DNA from: CAWHQZ01 sp963831645
Lineage (GTDB): Bacteria > Pseudomonadota > Alphaproteobacteria > Rhizobiales > Aestuariivirgaceae
NCBI GenBank assembly: GCA_963831645.1
Contig: CAWHQZ010000006.1
Span: 434,001-498,000 of the forward strand
Direction of reading: 5' to 3'
DNA length: 64,000 nt
The notes beneath the pieces are model-generated. The model was not told the origin of the DNA. It did not search any database and saw nothing but the letters and a program-made list of their open reading frames with translations. Below, in pieces: positions 53,352 through 64,000 of this stretch. Numbering within the stretch: position 1 is the stretch's first letter; every line of letters begins with the position of its first letter. A program made the position numbers and the translations under genes.

Positions 53352-54227
53352 TCAGGCGACCTTGCCGAGCAGACGCTCCATCACCTCGCGGGTCATTCGC
53401 GAGCGATCTTCCTGCGTCTTCAGGAGGCAGATCAGGGTCTCATGCACCGCTTCTTGGTCCTGCCGCAAATCGTGCACGTCGAGGCCGGTGAGGGTCGCCG
53501 CCCAGTCGAGCGTTTCGGCGATCCCGGGAGCCTTGCGCAGGTCCTCCTTGCGGATTGCCGACACCATACGCGCGATCTGCTGGGCGAGGCTCGTATCGAT
53601 GGCGGGCAGCCGCGTCATGAGAATGCGCGCCTCGCGGTCCACCTCGGGGAAATCGAGATGGTGATAGAGGCAGCGGCGACGCAGCGCATCGGAAAGCTCG
53701 CGCGTGGCGTTGGAGGTGAGCACGACGCGCGGGATGGAAACGGCGGTGATCGTCCCGAGCTCGGGGATCGACACCTGGAAATCTGAAAGAAGCTCGAGCA
53801 GAAACGCCTCGAACTCCTCATCGGCCCGATCGACCTCGTCGATGAGCAGCACCGGCGGTTTCGCCCGCCGGATCGCCGCGAGCAGCGGCCGCTCGAGCAG
53901 GTATCGTTCCGAGAAGATTTCGGCCTCGGTGCGATCGGGATCATCGCCGGCGCTTTCACGCACCTTGATCGCCAGCAGCTGGCGCTGATAGTTCCATTCA
54001 TAGAGGGCGGCATTCTGATCGAGTCCCTCGTAGCATTGCAGGCGGATGAGCTCCGTTCCGTGCACCTGGGCGAGCGCTTTGCCGACCTCCGTCTTGCCCA
54101 CCCCGGCTTCGCCCTCGACCAGAAGCGGGCGTTTGAGATAGTCCATCAGCCAGAGCGCGGTGGCGAGATCGCGGTCGGCGATGTACCCCACCTCGGCAAG
54201 GCGGTCGGAGATTTCCTCGCGCGTCAT
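53352..54227 (-). CDS. coxD: CoxD, MoxR-type AAA+ ATPase
   Basis: The 291-residue protein has Walker A GEAGVGKT (39-46), Walker B LLIDEVDRADEEFEAFLLE, sensor VVLTSNATRELSDALRRRCL and the closing HETLICLLKTQEDRS. It belongs to the MoxR branch of AAA+ ATPases. CoxD remodels apo-CO dehydrogenase and is required for assembly of the Cu-S-Mo active site. It starts 76 bp after the coxL stop and ends 11 bp before coxE, as in known cox operons. Confidence 0.92.
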   Translation of the reverse strand: MTREEISDRLAEVGYIADRDLATALWLMDYLKRPLLVEGEAGVGKTEVGKALAQVHGTELIRLQCYEGLDQNAALYEWNYQRQLLAIKVRESAGDDPDRTEAEIFSERYLLERPLLAAIRRAKPPVLLIDEVDRADEEFEAFLLELLSDFQVSIPELGTITAVSIPRVVLTSNATRELSDALRRRCLYHHLDFPEVDREARILMTRLPAIDTSLAQQIARMVSAIRKEDLRKAPGIAETLDWAATLTGLDVHDLRQDQEAVHETLICLLKTQEDRSRMTREVMERLLGKVA

Positions 54228-54303
54228 CGAATACGTGCCGCCCTCACGCAGCCGTCATCCCGCGCGCCCCCTTCGAAAGCTCCACCGATAGGGCCGACGT
54301 AGG

Positions 54304-56729
<2,426 letters not shown>

Positions 56730-56733
<4 letters not shown>

Positions 56734-57230
56734 TCCGCAGCCTCCTTGACCTTGCCTCCGGCAACCTCGCCTGCCGCAGCCTGGATCGCCGTCACGATGT
56801 TCTGGTAGCCGGTGCAGCGGCAGAGATTGCCGGAGATGCCGAGCCTGATCTCCTGCTCCGTAGGGTCCGGGTTCTCCTTCAGCAAACGGTAGGCGCGGGT
56901 GATCATGCCCGGCGTACAGAAGCCGCATTGCAGGCCGTGATGCTCGCGGAATGCGTTCTGCAGCGGATGCAGCGTGCCGTCGGCGGCTGCCAGGCCTTCT
57001 ATGGTGAGCACCTCGGCGCCGTTTGCCTGCACGGCGAACACCGTGCAGGACTTCACCGACTTGCCGTCGAGATCGACGGTACATGCCCCGCAATGTGACG
57101 TCTCGCAACCGACATGCGGCCCGGTGAGGCGAAGCTGCTCGCGCAGGAAATGGATGAGCAGCGTGCGCGGCTCGACGTGCGCATCGACCTGCTTTCCGTT
57201 CACCTTCAACGCAATCTGGATCTTGGCCAT
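56730..57230 (-). CDS. coxS: CO dehydrogenase small iron-sulfur subunit
   Basis: The 166-residue protein carries two [2Fe-2S] clusters. The plant-type cluster uses Cys42, 47, 50 and 62 (GCETSHCGACTVDL ... SC). The second uses Cys102, 105, 137 and 139 (CGFCTPGM and GNLCRCTGYQNIV). The positions match known CoxS. It passes electrons from the molybdenum site of CoxL to the FAD in CoxM. It starts 13 bp after coxM and overlaps coxL by four bases. Confidence 0.96.
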
Positions 57231-57243
57231 GCGATTTCTCCGG

Positions 57244-58107
57244 TCAGGACGCGCGCGACCTGGCGCGCGCGAGGGCCCGTGCGAGCATCACTCCCGCCAT
57301 TCTGGTGCGATAGGCAGGAGTTCCGTGGCGGTCGGCGGCCGGCAAGGTGATCGCTTCGGCGGCGGCGACCGCCTGCTTTATGGTCGCCGCGTCAAGCGTC
57401 GATCCGACGATGATCTTTCCCGCTTCCCTGGCGAATAGCGGCGTGTCGGCGACGTTGGTGAGGCCGATCGCACAGGCGCCGATCTTCCCGCTTTTCAGGC
57501 TCATCACGACGGCTGCAGCAGCCGTCGCATAGTCGCCGATCTTGCGCTTCAGTTTCTCGTAAGCGTAACCGTGCCCTGCCCAAGGAGTCGGGATGCGTAT
57601 GGCGGTAAGAATCTCCCCACGCTTCAGGGCGGTCGCGTATGCGCCCTTGTAGAAGGAGCGCGCCGCCACGCGACGCTCGCCTGCCTTGCCGGTCAACTCG
57701 TACGCCGCATTCAAGGCGATCATCACGGCCGGCATGTCGTTGCCGGGGTCACCGTTGGCGACGTTGCCGCCGAGGGTTCCGGCGTAACGCACCTGCGGAT
57801 CGGCGATCTGAAGCGCGGCCTCGCGCAGAAGCGGCGCCTTCGCGGCAAGGAGATCGGAGTCGATCACCTCGTGCTGGGTGACCATGGCCCCGATGACGAT
57901 ATCGCGGCCGTCGGCCCGGATGCGTTTGAGGCCGCCGATACCGGCAAGATCGACGAGATGGGAGGGTGTAGCCAGCCTGAGCTTCATCAGCGGGATCAGG
58001 CTGTGCCCGCCGCCGAGCGGGCGGGCATCGGCGCCGAGGCGGGCGAGCAGTGCGACGGCTTCCCTGACGGATTTGGGTCGATGGTAAGCGAAAGCGGGAG
58101 GGATCAT
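57244..58107 (-). CDS. coxM: CO dehydrogenase medium FAD subunit
   Basis: The 287-residue protein has the two FAD-binding motifs of the family, GGGHS at residues 32-36 (with LIPLMKLR following) and TLGG at 111-114 (with NVANGDPGNDMPAVM). It accepts electrons from CoxS and gives them to the quinone pool or a cytochrome. It is the first structural gene of the coxMSL set. A 138-bp gap before it contains two LytTR-like repeats, so it probably has its own promoter under control of CoxC. Confidence 0.95.
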   Translation of the reverse strand: MIPPAFAYHRPKSVREAVALLARLGADARPLGGGHSLIPLMKLRLATPSHLVDLAGIGGLKRIRADGRDIVIGAMVTQHEVIDSDLLAAKAPLLREAALQIADPQVRYAGTLGGNVANGDPGNDMPAVMIALNAAYELTGKAGERRVAARSFYKGAYATALKRGEILTAIRIPTPWAGHGYAYEKLKRKIGDYATAAAAVVMSLKSGKIGACAIGLTNVADTPLFAREAGKIIVGSTLDAATIKQAVAAAEAITLPAADRHGTPAYRTRMAGVMLARALARARSRAS

Positions 58108-58187
58108 GGCTTGCTCCGATCGGAGGCCGATAATGGCCGTTTTTGAGTTGCCTGGACAACCCCGCGTTCACCAGCTGGCGCGCTGCC

Positions 58188-58215
58188 GCACGAACGGCGG
58201 CAATTCTGCACGAAC
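58188..58215 (-). promoter_or_regulatory. Paired LytTR-type binding sites before coxM
   Basis: On the minus strand GTTCGTGC occurs twice (58215-58208 and 58195-58188), 20 bp apart, within GCAGTTCGT and GCCGTTCGT. Both match the published LytTR half-site pattern at eight of nine positions. Direct repeats about two helical turns apart are the usual LytTR target. They lie about 80 bp before the coxM start, and the gene just upstream encodes a LytTR protein. Confidence 0.65.
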
Positions 58216-58245
58216 TGCGTCAGCAGTGCTGACCTTGCCGCAGCT

Positions 58246-59385
58246 TCACATGGCCTGAAGACCCAGCTGGGCCTTCAGCCCTCCGAAGCGGCTCCGGCTG
58301 ACCGGGACGACGTACGTATCATGTCCTGATAACTCGATCAGTCCGTGATCGCGGTCCCGCTTCAATCCCACTACCCGCTCGAGGTTGACGATGTGGCTGC
58401 GGTGGACGCGGATGAAGTGAGCATCATCCAGCCGGGCTTCCACCTGGCTGATCGGCAGCGGGCAGAAGAGCTTGGAGGTTCCGTCGAAGATGTAGGTGTA
58501 GTGCGCGTTGGCGTGGACCGCGACGACATCCTTGACGGGCAGGAATTGAGTAATTCCATCGCGGATCACCGGCAATCTGCGCATGGCTGCGGTCTGCCCC
58601 CTGCGGTGGACGTAGTTGTCGGGTGAAGCACGCTTTGGCTCGGTCAGTGCCGCGACAAGCGGATGGACCGAAATGTTCTCGGCAGGCCTGTCCTGGACAA
58701 GAGTGAGCAAAAAGATGCCCGACACGCCGAACGCGACGACGGCGACGACGATGGCGAGCAGGTCCGTGGAAAGGCTGGGTGCGGTAATGATGGCTTCGCC
58801 ATGCGGCGTTACCCTGAGGGCCGCCATGGCGGTGTAGTGCATGCCGGAAATGGCGCCTCCAAGGGCTGTGGCAGAAAGAATCAGCGGCGGACGGCCGCGC
58901 CGGCCGCCGGCGAGCAGCAGAGCGAGGCCCGATGTCGCGATTGCGATCGCCACGCTCGCGACGACGAGAGTTACATCGTGGGTCATATGAGCGCTCGCAT
59001 GCAAGGCCCACATGCCGATGTAGTGCATGGCCACGATGCCCAGCCCCATGAAGACAGCCGCGGCGGCGAGGCGCGGCAGGGTGAGCCTTCCGGCGCTGGC
59101 GGCAAAGACTGCGACCCCTACCACGATGACACACACGAGAAACGACAGGAGAGTCGGCAGCACGAGGTAGTCGACGCGGAAAGGCAGGTGTGCAGCCAGC
59201 ATGGCGACAAAGTGCATCGACCAGATGGCGACGCCGAGCGACAGGGCGGCGCCTGCGAGAATGACGCTGCGGCGGACCCCGGCCGCGGCGGCGACCTGTA
59301 CCGCCAAGCCGAGCCCCACGTAGGCGCCCTGGATCGCGACGGCAATCGACAGGGCCACGAGCCACGGCTCATGCGTTACGGGCAT
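58246..59385 (-). CDS. coxC: CoxC-like MHYT-LytTR membrane regulator
   Basis: The N-terminal 240 residues have seven helices with three MHYT motifs (MHFVAM, MHYIGM, MHYTAM), whose Met and His residues are thought to bind a metal such as copper that could sense CO, O2 or NO. The C-terminal LytTR domain (IRDGITQFLPVKDVVAVHAN, FIRVHRSHIVNLERVVGLKR, VPVSRSRFGGLKAQLGL) binds DNA. The same two-domain layout is known in Oligotropha CoxC and CoxH. It lies directly upstream of coxM on the same strand. A membrane-bound CO-responsive activator of coxM is the likely role. Confidence 0.88.
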   Translation of the reverse strand: MPVTHEPWLVALSIAVAIQGAYVGLGLAVQVAAAAGVRRSVILAGAALSLGVAIWSMHFVAMLAAHLPFRVDYLVLPTLLSFLVCVIVVGVAVFAASAGRLTLPRLAAAAVFMGLGIVAMHYIGMWALHASAHMTHDVTLVVASVAIAIATSGLALLLAGGRRGRPPLILSATALGGAISGMHYTAMAALRVTPHGEAIITAPSLSTDLLAIVVAVVAFGVSGIFLLTLVQDRPAENISVHPLVAALTEPKRASPDNYVHRRGQTAAMRRLPVIRDGITQFLPVKDVVAVHANAHYTYIFDGTSKLFCPLPISQVEARLDDAHFIRVHRSHIVNLERVVGLKRDRDHGLIELSGHDTYVVPVSRSRFGGLKAQLGLQAM

Positions 59386-59671
59386 TGCTTCCCCCAGAGG
59401 CTACCTCGAGCGTTCAGAGGACGACTATAGATCGACACCGGCGGCATGGCGAGCGGGCTTCCCAAGCTCCGTGTCGCTGGCGGATTGTGCCGCCCAGCGA
59501 AGTTTGGCTCTGTTGCGACCTTCCCTTTTGAGCTTTCTTCGCTGCTGGATCTATCGATTGAGCGGTGACCGCTTGCGCGATCTCAAACGCGCCTCAGCGA
59601 TGTCCATCGCCAGTGACTGAGACAGCGCCGTAGCTCCCTGCCGGCGCGACGCGCCATGCTACAAAGCGGAT

Positions 59672-60715
59672 ATGGAGGAGCGGACCGGCAGACGGCTGCG
59701 TCTTTTGGCGAACCTGGTGGGCGTTGGCGCGGCGGCCGGCGTCGCCTACATGCCATTCATCAGCGATTCCCCTTCCGCCGCCATGGCGCTGAGATTTGCG
59801 GCCCAGGGGTCGCTCATTGTCCTGTTGACCTTTGGATTCGAGATATTCGTCGCCCAAGGGCCGGCAAGCGAGCCGTTGCGGCGCGCACCCTTCGCCGTGG
59901 TCCTTCTCATCAAGGCCCTGATTACCACCGTCCTGATCGTCATTGCGTATGTGATCGGGGCTGCGGTTCTGTTTCCTGAACGCTTTGCCGCTCAGGCACC
60001 GCTGCGGGAGCTATTCAGAGATACCGGATACGCCCTTGCAGTCGCCGTGGCGTTACAGTTCATCCTCCTCGCTCGCACTCTTGTCGGCGGGCGGGTTCTT
60101 ACCAATATCCTGCTGGGACGCTATCACCGGCCGCTCAGCGAGCAACAAATCTTCATGTTCATCGACGTCAGCGGCTCAACGGCGCTGGCCGAGAGACTTG
60201 GCGGTGTGGGCGCCTATTCGATGATCTCTCGCTTCTTCTTCGATGTGGCGCAGGAAACGGCGCGCTATGGCGGCGACACCCACGAGTACATCGGCGACGA
60301 GGTCGTGGTCACCTGGCCCCTGGAAGATGCAGGCAGCAACGTCCGCTGTCTCGACTGCTATTACGCCATTTGTGACCGGATGGCGCGCAACGTTCCCGCC
60401 TACACCCGTGATTTCGGTTTGGCTCCCGGGTTTCGGGTGAGCCTGCATGGCGGTCCGATCGTCGCCGGGGAATGCGGTGACGACAAGCGCGAGATCGTCT
60501 ATTTCGGCGACACGATCAACGCGGCGGCACGGATGCAGGAGGTCTGCAAGGAGCTTGGGCGCGCCTTGCTCGTTTCGGGCGAACTGTTGCGGCAGATGGA
60601 CCTGCGCCCCGGATACTCTGCGATCAGCCTGGGCGAGGTAAAGCTGCGCGGCCGCGAGAAGGCGATCGAGCTCTTCACCGTCGAGCGCAAGGCTGCAACA
60701 GGAAAGGATGTCTGA
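59672..60715 (+). CDS. Membrane-bound class III adenylate/guanylate cyclase
   Basis: The 347-residue protein has four N-terminal membrane helices and a C-terminal class III cyclase domain: the metal-binding IFMFIDVSGSTALAERLG, GDTHEYIGDEVVVTWP with the second Asp, RVSLHGGPIVAGECGD and VYFGDTINAAARMQEVC. It should make cAMP or cGMP. It is divergent from coxC, with 286 bp between them. The cNMP-binding dikinase half at 47490-48743 is one possible target in the same window, which is speculation. The YciI-type gene overlaps its stop. Confidence 0.9.
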   Translation: MEERTGRRLRLLANLVGVGAAAGVAYMPFISDSPSAAMALRFAAQGSLIVLLTFGFEIFVAQGPASEPLRRAPFAVVLLIKALITTVLIVIAYVIGAAVLFPERFAAQAPLRELFRDTGYALAVAVALQFILLARTLVGGRVLTNILLGRYHRPLSEQQIFMFIDVSGSTALAERLGGVGAYSMISRFFFDVAQETARYGGDTHEYIGDEVVVTWPLEDAGSNVRCLDCYYAICDRMARNVPAYTRDFGLAPGFRVSLHGGPIVAGECGDDKREIVYFGDTINAAARMQEVCKELGRALLVSGELLRQMDLRPGYSAISLGEVKLRGREKAIELFTVERKAATGKDV

Positions 60716-61017
60716 TGCGTTGCTACTTCTACAAGTCATTCCGCCCCGGCTGACATTCACCAACGACATGACGGATGCCGAGGCGGCGATCATGCAGGAG
60801 CACTCCGCCTATTGGAGCCGGTTGCTTTCCAAGGGCAAGTGCGTTGCCTATGGACCAGTTCTGGATCCGGACGGCGCCTATGGCATCGCCATCGTCGAAG
60901 TGGCCGACGAAGCGGAGCATCGCCGGGAGCGACCCGGCGATCACTTCAGGGGCGGGCTTTCGTTTCGAGCTTCATTCGATGGATGCGACGGTGAGGCCAC
61001 AGGTCGCGAAAGGCTGA
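60715..61017 (+). CDS. YciI-like protein (two compensating frameshifts)
   Basis: The start ATG overlaps the cyclase stop (TGATG). With one base missing near 60737 and one extra near 60920 the product is 100 residues: MRCYFYK then VIPPRLTFTNDMTDAEAAIM, SAYWSRLLSKGKCVAYGPVL, DPDGAYGIAIVEVADEAE and AITSGAGFRFELHSMDATVR. This is the YciI fold, a small ferredoxin-like dimer with a conserved His/Asp pair and unknown or varied reactions. The overlap suggests co-expression with the cyclase. Confidence 0.7.
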
Positions 61018-61018
61018 C

Positions 61019-61513
61019 TCAGGCCGGGGTAAGGGTGGCGGGTGAAATCAGAACTCCGAATTCCTTGCACCAGATGACGACGCTCCGGTAGCGGCCGAGG
61101 TCGGCGGCGGGCGGAATCATGTAGACTTGGCTGCCCTTGAATGCTCTGAGCCGTCCCAGATCGAGCTGGCCATTCGACTTGAAATCATCGCCGTCCTCGA
61201 TCGGCGCCGCTTCGACGAGATAGACATGGAAGCGTGGACCGGGACCGACTTCGAAGTCGTCGCCGAGGTGGACCAGCGCCGAACCGTCGCCTTGCCGGTA
61301 GAGCGTTGTGGTGCCCCTGCCCCAGTGGACCGGATCCGACGGGTTGGCGTGCCGGAAGGCGCCGGCGGCGAGCCGCTCGCGGGCGGCAGGCGGGAGCTGC
61401 TCGCTCGCAGCCTCGCGCAGGAACCAATAGGGATAAACGAATATGCCGAGCACGAAACCGAATGCGGCGCCGAGCGCGAGGCCCGCGATGACTGAGATGA
61501 TGATGCGTTTCAT
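61019..61513 (-). CDS. DM13-domain membrane-anchored protein
   Basis: From ATG 61513 the product is 164 residues. It has one N-terminal membrane helix (IISVIAGLALGAAFGFVLGI), then a DM13 domain: GTTTLYRQGDGSALVHLGDD, GPRFHVYLVEAAP, AFKGSQVYMIPPAADLGRY and the closing SVVIWCKEFGVLIS with the conserved Cys. DM13 domains are proposed to take part in electron transfer or redox reactions through that cysteine. It is convergent with the YciI-like gene and divergent from the PrsW-like gene. Confidence 0.85.
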   Translation of the reverse strand: MKRIIISVIAGLALGAAFGFVLGIFVYPYWFLREAASEQLPPAARERLAAGAFRHANPSDPVHWGRGTTTLYRQGDGSALVHLGDDFEVGPGPRFHVYLVEAAPIEDGDDFKSNGQLDLGRLRAFKGSQVYMIPPAADLGRYRSVVIWCKEFGVLISPATLTPA

Positions 61514-61743
61514 GACCAGAGTATGCGCATCGACGGCTAGGATTTCCAATGCCGCGGACACATGGTGTCCATTGGCAATGGTTATGGAGCGCCTAGAGGC
61601 TCGGCCACGCCACGAAAGACGCGTTGTCGTACAATGCTGCGCATTACCTTATGGGCGAACGCCTGCCCTCGGGCAACGACCCGGGTGATGCCAGGTCGCT
61701 GAAAATGCAGTAGTGAAGTTAGCAGCACAGGGGAGGCCGGTCC

Positions 61744-62958
61744 TTGACCTTGCATTCGCGTTACGACCGTCTCCTGATGGGTTCGCCGCTTCGGCGGCGC
61801 AGCATATGCGTGGTGGTCAGCGCGCTGCTGTCGCTCGTGCTGCTCTTCGCCGCCATCGTTCAACTGAGCCTGTTCACCGGGCTGCACGCCGACGTGGGAG
61901 CGGTGTTCTTCCAGGCGCTTGCGCTGTCGAGCCTGCTCGCGCTGGTACCGCTCGCGGTGCTCTGGTTTCTCGATCGGCGCGAGCGCGAAACTCCCTGGCT
62001 GTTCGCGGCTGCCTTCCTGTGGGGCGGGTGCATCGCAACTGCAATCGCCCTGCCCTTCAACACGGCCTTCTTCCTGATGGTCGACGCATGGGTCGCGCAG
62101 AACCCGGGGATCATCGAGGTCCTGGGTCCGAATGCGCCGCTCCTGATTGCGGCGCCGATTTCCGCACCGATCGTCGAAGAGTTCGCCAAGGCGTTGGGAG
62201 TGCTGCTGCTGTTCTGGCTGCTGCGTGCCGAGTTCGACAACATGCGTGATGGCCTCGTCTACGGCGCGTTGGTCGGCGCGGGGTTCAACTGGTTCGAATC
62301 GGCGCTCTATGTGGCGCAAGGCTACGCAAAGTTTGGCGTGGCGCCCTTTGGCTTGCAACTCGCCGGCCGCTACGCACTTTTCGGGCTCGGCGGACACGCG
62401 ATGTTCACCGCCATCTTCGGTGGCTTTCTCGGTTTTGCCATGCAGACGCGGCGAGCCTGGCTGCGCATCGCGGCTCCGTTGGCCGGTCTTGCCCTCGCCA
62501 TTGCGGCGCACATGGTCAACAACGCGCTGCCCTTGTTGGCAGTGCTCTCCGGCCAGCAGGTCCCGGCGGACGGGCAGCTCCCCGACATCGGTTTTTTCGA
62601 TGCCTTCGCGGCCGTAAGCCTGACTCAGCTCACTATATTCGTTCCGTTCCTGCTGATCGTGGCGCTCGCGCTCTGGCGCAGCGGCGTGTGGGAACGCCGG
62701 GTGATCCGCGAGGAGCTGGCGGAGGAAGTCGGGCGGGCGGTGAGCGCGGACGAATATCGGGACATCGTCAGGGACCGCATGCTGCGAACTCGTCGCATCA
62801 TCCCGATGCACCCCCGCACCTCGGCTGCGCTCGTGAATGCACAGCACGAGCTGGCGTTCCGCAAGCGCCGGGTGCGGGAAGAGGGCGCCGATCCGAAAGA
62901 AGACATCCTGGTGGCCGGCTGGCGGGAGGATATCCGTCACTTGCGCAAGACGGTGTAG
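61744..62958 (+). CDS. PrsW-like intramembrane protease
   Basis: This 404-residue membrane protein has about eight helices and the PrsW/CAAX-type motifs: ISAPIVEEFAKALGVLLLFW with the paired glutamates, GAGFNWFESALYV, LGGHAMFTAIFGGFLGFAM and LAIAAHMVNNALPLL. PrsW in Bacillus cleaves an anti-sigma factor; in other bacteria targets are unknown. The C-terminal soluble part (VIREELAEEVGRAVSADEYR) is an extension. No sigma/anti-sigma pair lies next to it. The TTG or ATG start is uncertain by a few codons. Confidence 0.82.
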   Translation: MTLHSRYDRLLMGSPLRRRSICVVVSALLSLVLLFAAIVQLSLFTGLHADVGAVFFQALALSSLLALVPLAVLWFLDRRERETPWLFAAAFLWGGCIATAIALPFNTAFFLMVDAWVAQNPGIIEVLGPNAPLLIAAPISAPIVEEFAKALGVLLLFWLLRAEFDNMRDGLVYGALVGAGFNWFESALYVAQGYAKFGVAPFGLQLAGRYALFGLGGHAMFTAIFGGFLGFAMQTRRAWLRIAAPLAGLALAIAAHMVNNALPLLAVLSGQQVPADGQLPDIGFFDAFAAVSLTQLTIFVPFLLIVALALWRSGVWERRVIREELAEEVGRAVSADEYRDIVRDRMLRTRRIIPMHPRTSAALVNAQHELAFRKRRVREEGADPKEDILVAGWREDIRHLRKTV

Positions 62959-63126
62959 GCCGGCTTCAGCCGAAGCCCGCTCGTTAAAGTCGCCCGCCGT
63001 CGGCACCGGCAGCCCAGACAGGCGCTCATATTAACCGCGCGCTAAGGCTCCCCGCGCAAACTGGACGCGGGCGAGCTTGCGCCGCAGGCCGCTTCCGCTT
63101 AAGTTCGGATAACGAGTGCCTATCCA

Positions 63127-63705
63127 GTGAGTGAGTGGCATATCATGCCCACCCTCGGCCAGATCGATCGGCGCAGTTTCCTGCGCCTCCAGTTCGTCTT
63201 TCTCCTGCTGATCCTTGCAGCAATTTTCCTTGGCGCGATGGCGTTCGGCGCGGTGGGTGACGTTCCGGCCCTCCCCTACATCGGCCTGTTCATCACCTCG
63301 CTTATCGCCGGCACGATGCTCCCATTCCTGCCCGCCTCATCCGAAATGGCCATGGCCGGATTGCTTGCGACGGAGGTCGGAGTGCCAATGCGGCTCATCG
63401 CCGCTGCCATCGTCGGCAACGTACTGGGCGCCTCGGCAAACTATTTTGTCGGATGGAACCTGGCGCGTTTGACCGGGCGCAACTGGTTTCCGATTTCGCC
63501 AACCGGGCTGCAGAGAACGACAGAACAGTTCCGGCGCTATGGCACCTGGCTTCTTCTTTTGTGCTGGCTTCCGACGGCTGGCGACGCAATCACCGTGGTT
63601 GCCGAACTCCTGCGAACCGATCTCCGTGTATTCCTGATCCTCACGGCGATCGGCAAAGCCTTCGGACACATCGCTGTCGCCAGCGGAGTTACCTGGATCA
63701 CGTAG
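63127..63705 (+). CDS. YqaA-type (SNARE-associated/DedA-like) membrane protein
   Basis: The product of about 190 residues has four to five helices. The segment GLFITSLIAGTMLPFLPASS-EMAMAGLL and the NYFVGWNLARLTGR / FRRYGTWLLLLCWLPTAGDA segments match YqaA family proteins, small relatives of DedA membrane proteins involved in membrane homeostasis. The conserved Gly/Pro helix-break pattern is visible. The start is either GTG 63127 or ATG 63145; no strong ribosome binding site decides. Confidence 0.8.
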   Translation: MSEWHIMPTLGQIDRRSFLRLQFVFLLLILAAIFLGAMAFGAVGDVPALPYIGLFITSLIAGTMLPFLPASSEMAMAGLLATEVGVPMRLIAAAIVGNVLGASANYFVGWNLARLTGRNWFPISPTGLQRTTEQFRRYGTWLLLLCWLPTAGDAITVVAELLRTDLRVFLILTAIGKAFGHIAVASGVTWIT

Positions 63706-63868
63706 CTCCAGCCCCGCCCCCGGCGGTGCTGCGTTATCTCCCTTGAAGCTTTGAATGTTGGGATGATAGGCTGCCAAGCCAGCCCTCTGTTCGGTACGTG
63801 ATCTGCGTATCGCGAACACCAGGACGACAACCTGGGATGCAAAACTCAAATCACAAGGGAGGATATGC

Positions 63869-64000
63869 ATGACCACGGATACCAGGAAAACCGCCGGACT
63901 CCGCGACATCGTCTCGTGGGTGGCGGCTTTTGCCTCGGCCGCCGGCCTTCTGGTGTCGGCTTCGAGCCTCGCCAGCGCTGAAGTCAAGACCCTGACGCCG
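63869..64000 (+). CDS. N-terminal part of an exported protein (truncated by window end)
   Basis: An excellent ribosome binding site (AGGGAGG) precedes ATG 63869. The first 44 residues show a long signal peptide: TTDTRKTAGLRDIVSWVAAF, then ASAAGLLVSASSLASAE and VKTLTP. The gene continues beyond the window, so its identity cannot be given. It is preceded by about 160 bp without features. Confidence 0.75.
   Translation, partial: MTTDTRKTAGLRDIVSWVAAFASAAGLLVSASSLASAEVKTLTP

Noticed and set aside
54228..54303. A possible small gene between coxD and coxL
   Set aside because: The gap is 76 bp and holds no start codon with a reasonable ribosome binding site.

Overview
The window is GC-rich bacterial DNA that reads as an alphaproteobacterium, probably Hyphomicrobiales. 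The evidence is the gene content: a form I CO dehydrogenase operon laid out as in Oligotropha carboxidovorans, a MASE1/PAS kinase with a FixJ-type partner, an IS630 element, DUF992, LssY_C and HupE/UreJ proteins, and intergenic palindromes of the kind common in this group. The species cannot be named from sequence reading alone. I saw no rRNA, tRNA or CRISPR array.

Region 1 (1-6.3 kb) holds sugar/polyol oxidoreductases (SDR, Gfo/Idh/MocA), then a minus-strand trio (patatin-like lipoprotein, a 39-residue membrane peptide, an exported protein) and two plus-strand exported proteins, one of them DUF2092. An IS630 copy sits at 6.4-7.5 kb. Region 2 (7.5-34.3 kb) is an accessory island of exported proteins: three arylsulfatase genes and the head of a fourth, a HAD-type phosphohydrolase, DUF3604, DUF2252, DUF992, LssY_C, EF-hand and outer-membrane proteins, a PQQ alcohol dehydrogenase, a cytochrome bd-type oxidase and a two-component system. 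Four of its transcription units share a 17-bp motif near TTGCACCTAAGTACAAT, twice exactly 64 bp before the start codon. I infer a dedicated regulon for periplasmic hydrolysis of sulfate or phosphate esters with coupled alcohol oxidation; this is not proven.

Region 3 (34.3-51.2 kb) is mixed: an alpha/beta hydrolase, a glutamine amidotransferase, DUF2333, a VOC protein, a TPR protein, a PhoX-like phosphatase, a polysaccharide export protein, a TRAP transporter, a split PEP-synthase-like pair in which one half carries a cyclic-nucleotide-binding domain, and an LprI-MliC lysozyme-inhibitor fusion. Region 4 (51.3-59.4 kb) is the minus-strand operon coxC-M-S-L-D-E-F for aerobic CO oxidation, with paired LytTR-like repeats before coxM. 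Region 5 (59.7-64 kb) has an adenylate/guanylate cyclase, a YciI protein, a DM13 protein, a PrsW-like protease, a YqaA-like membrane protein and the start of an exported protein.

Two features cut across the window. First, many genes are broken by single-base shifts, roughly 20 of 25 being insertions, clustered at 20.4-26.4 kb. The broken genes otherwise look conserved, so sequencing or assembly error is as likely as decay. Second, the island contains orphan gene ends and chimeras: three copies of one outer-membrane protein tail, a sulfatase head joined to a DUF3604 tail, a GMC oxidoreductase head, and LssY_C, EF-hand, DUF1566 and cupin fragments. This points to repeated recombination or deletion among paralogous modules.
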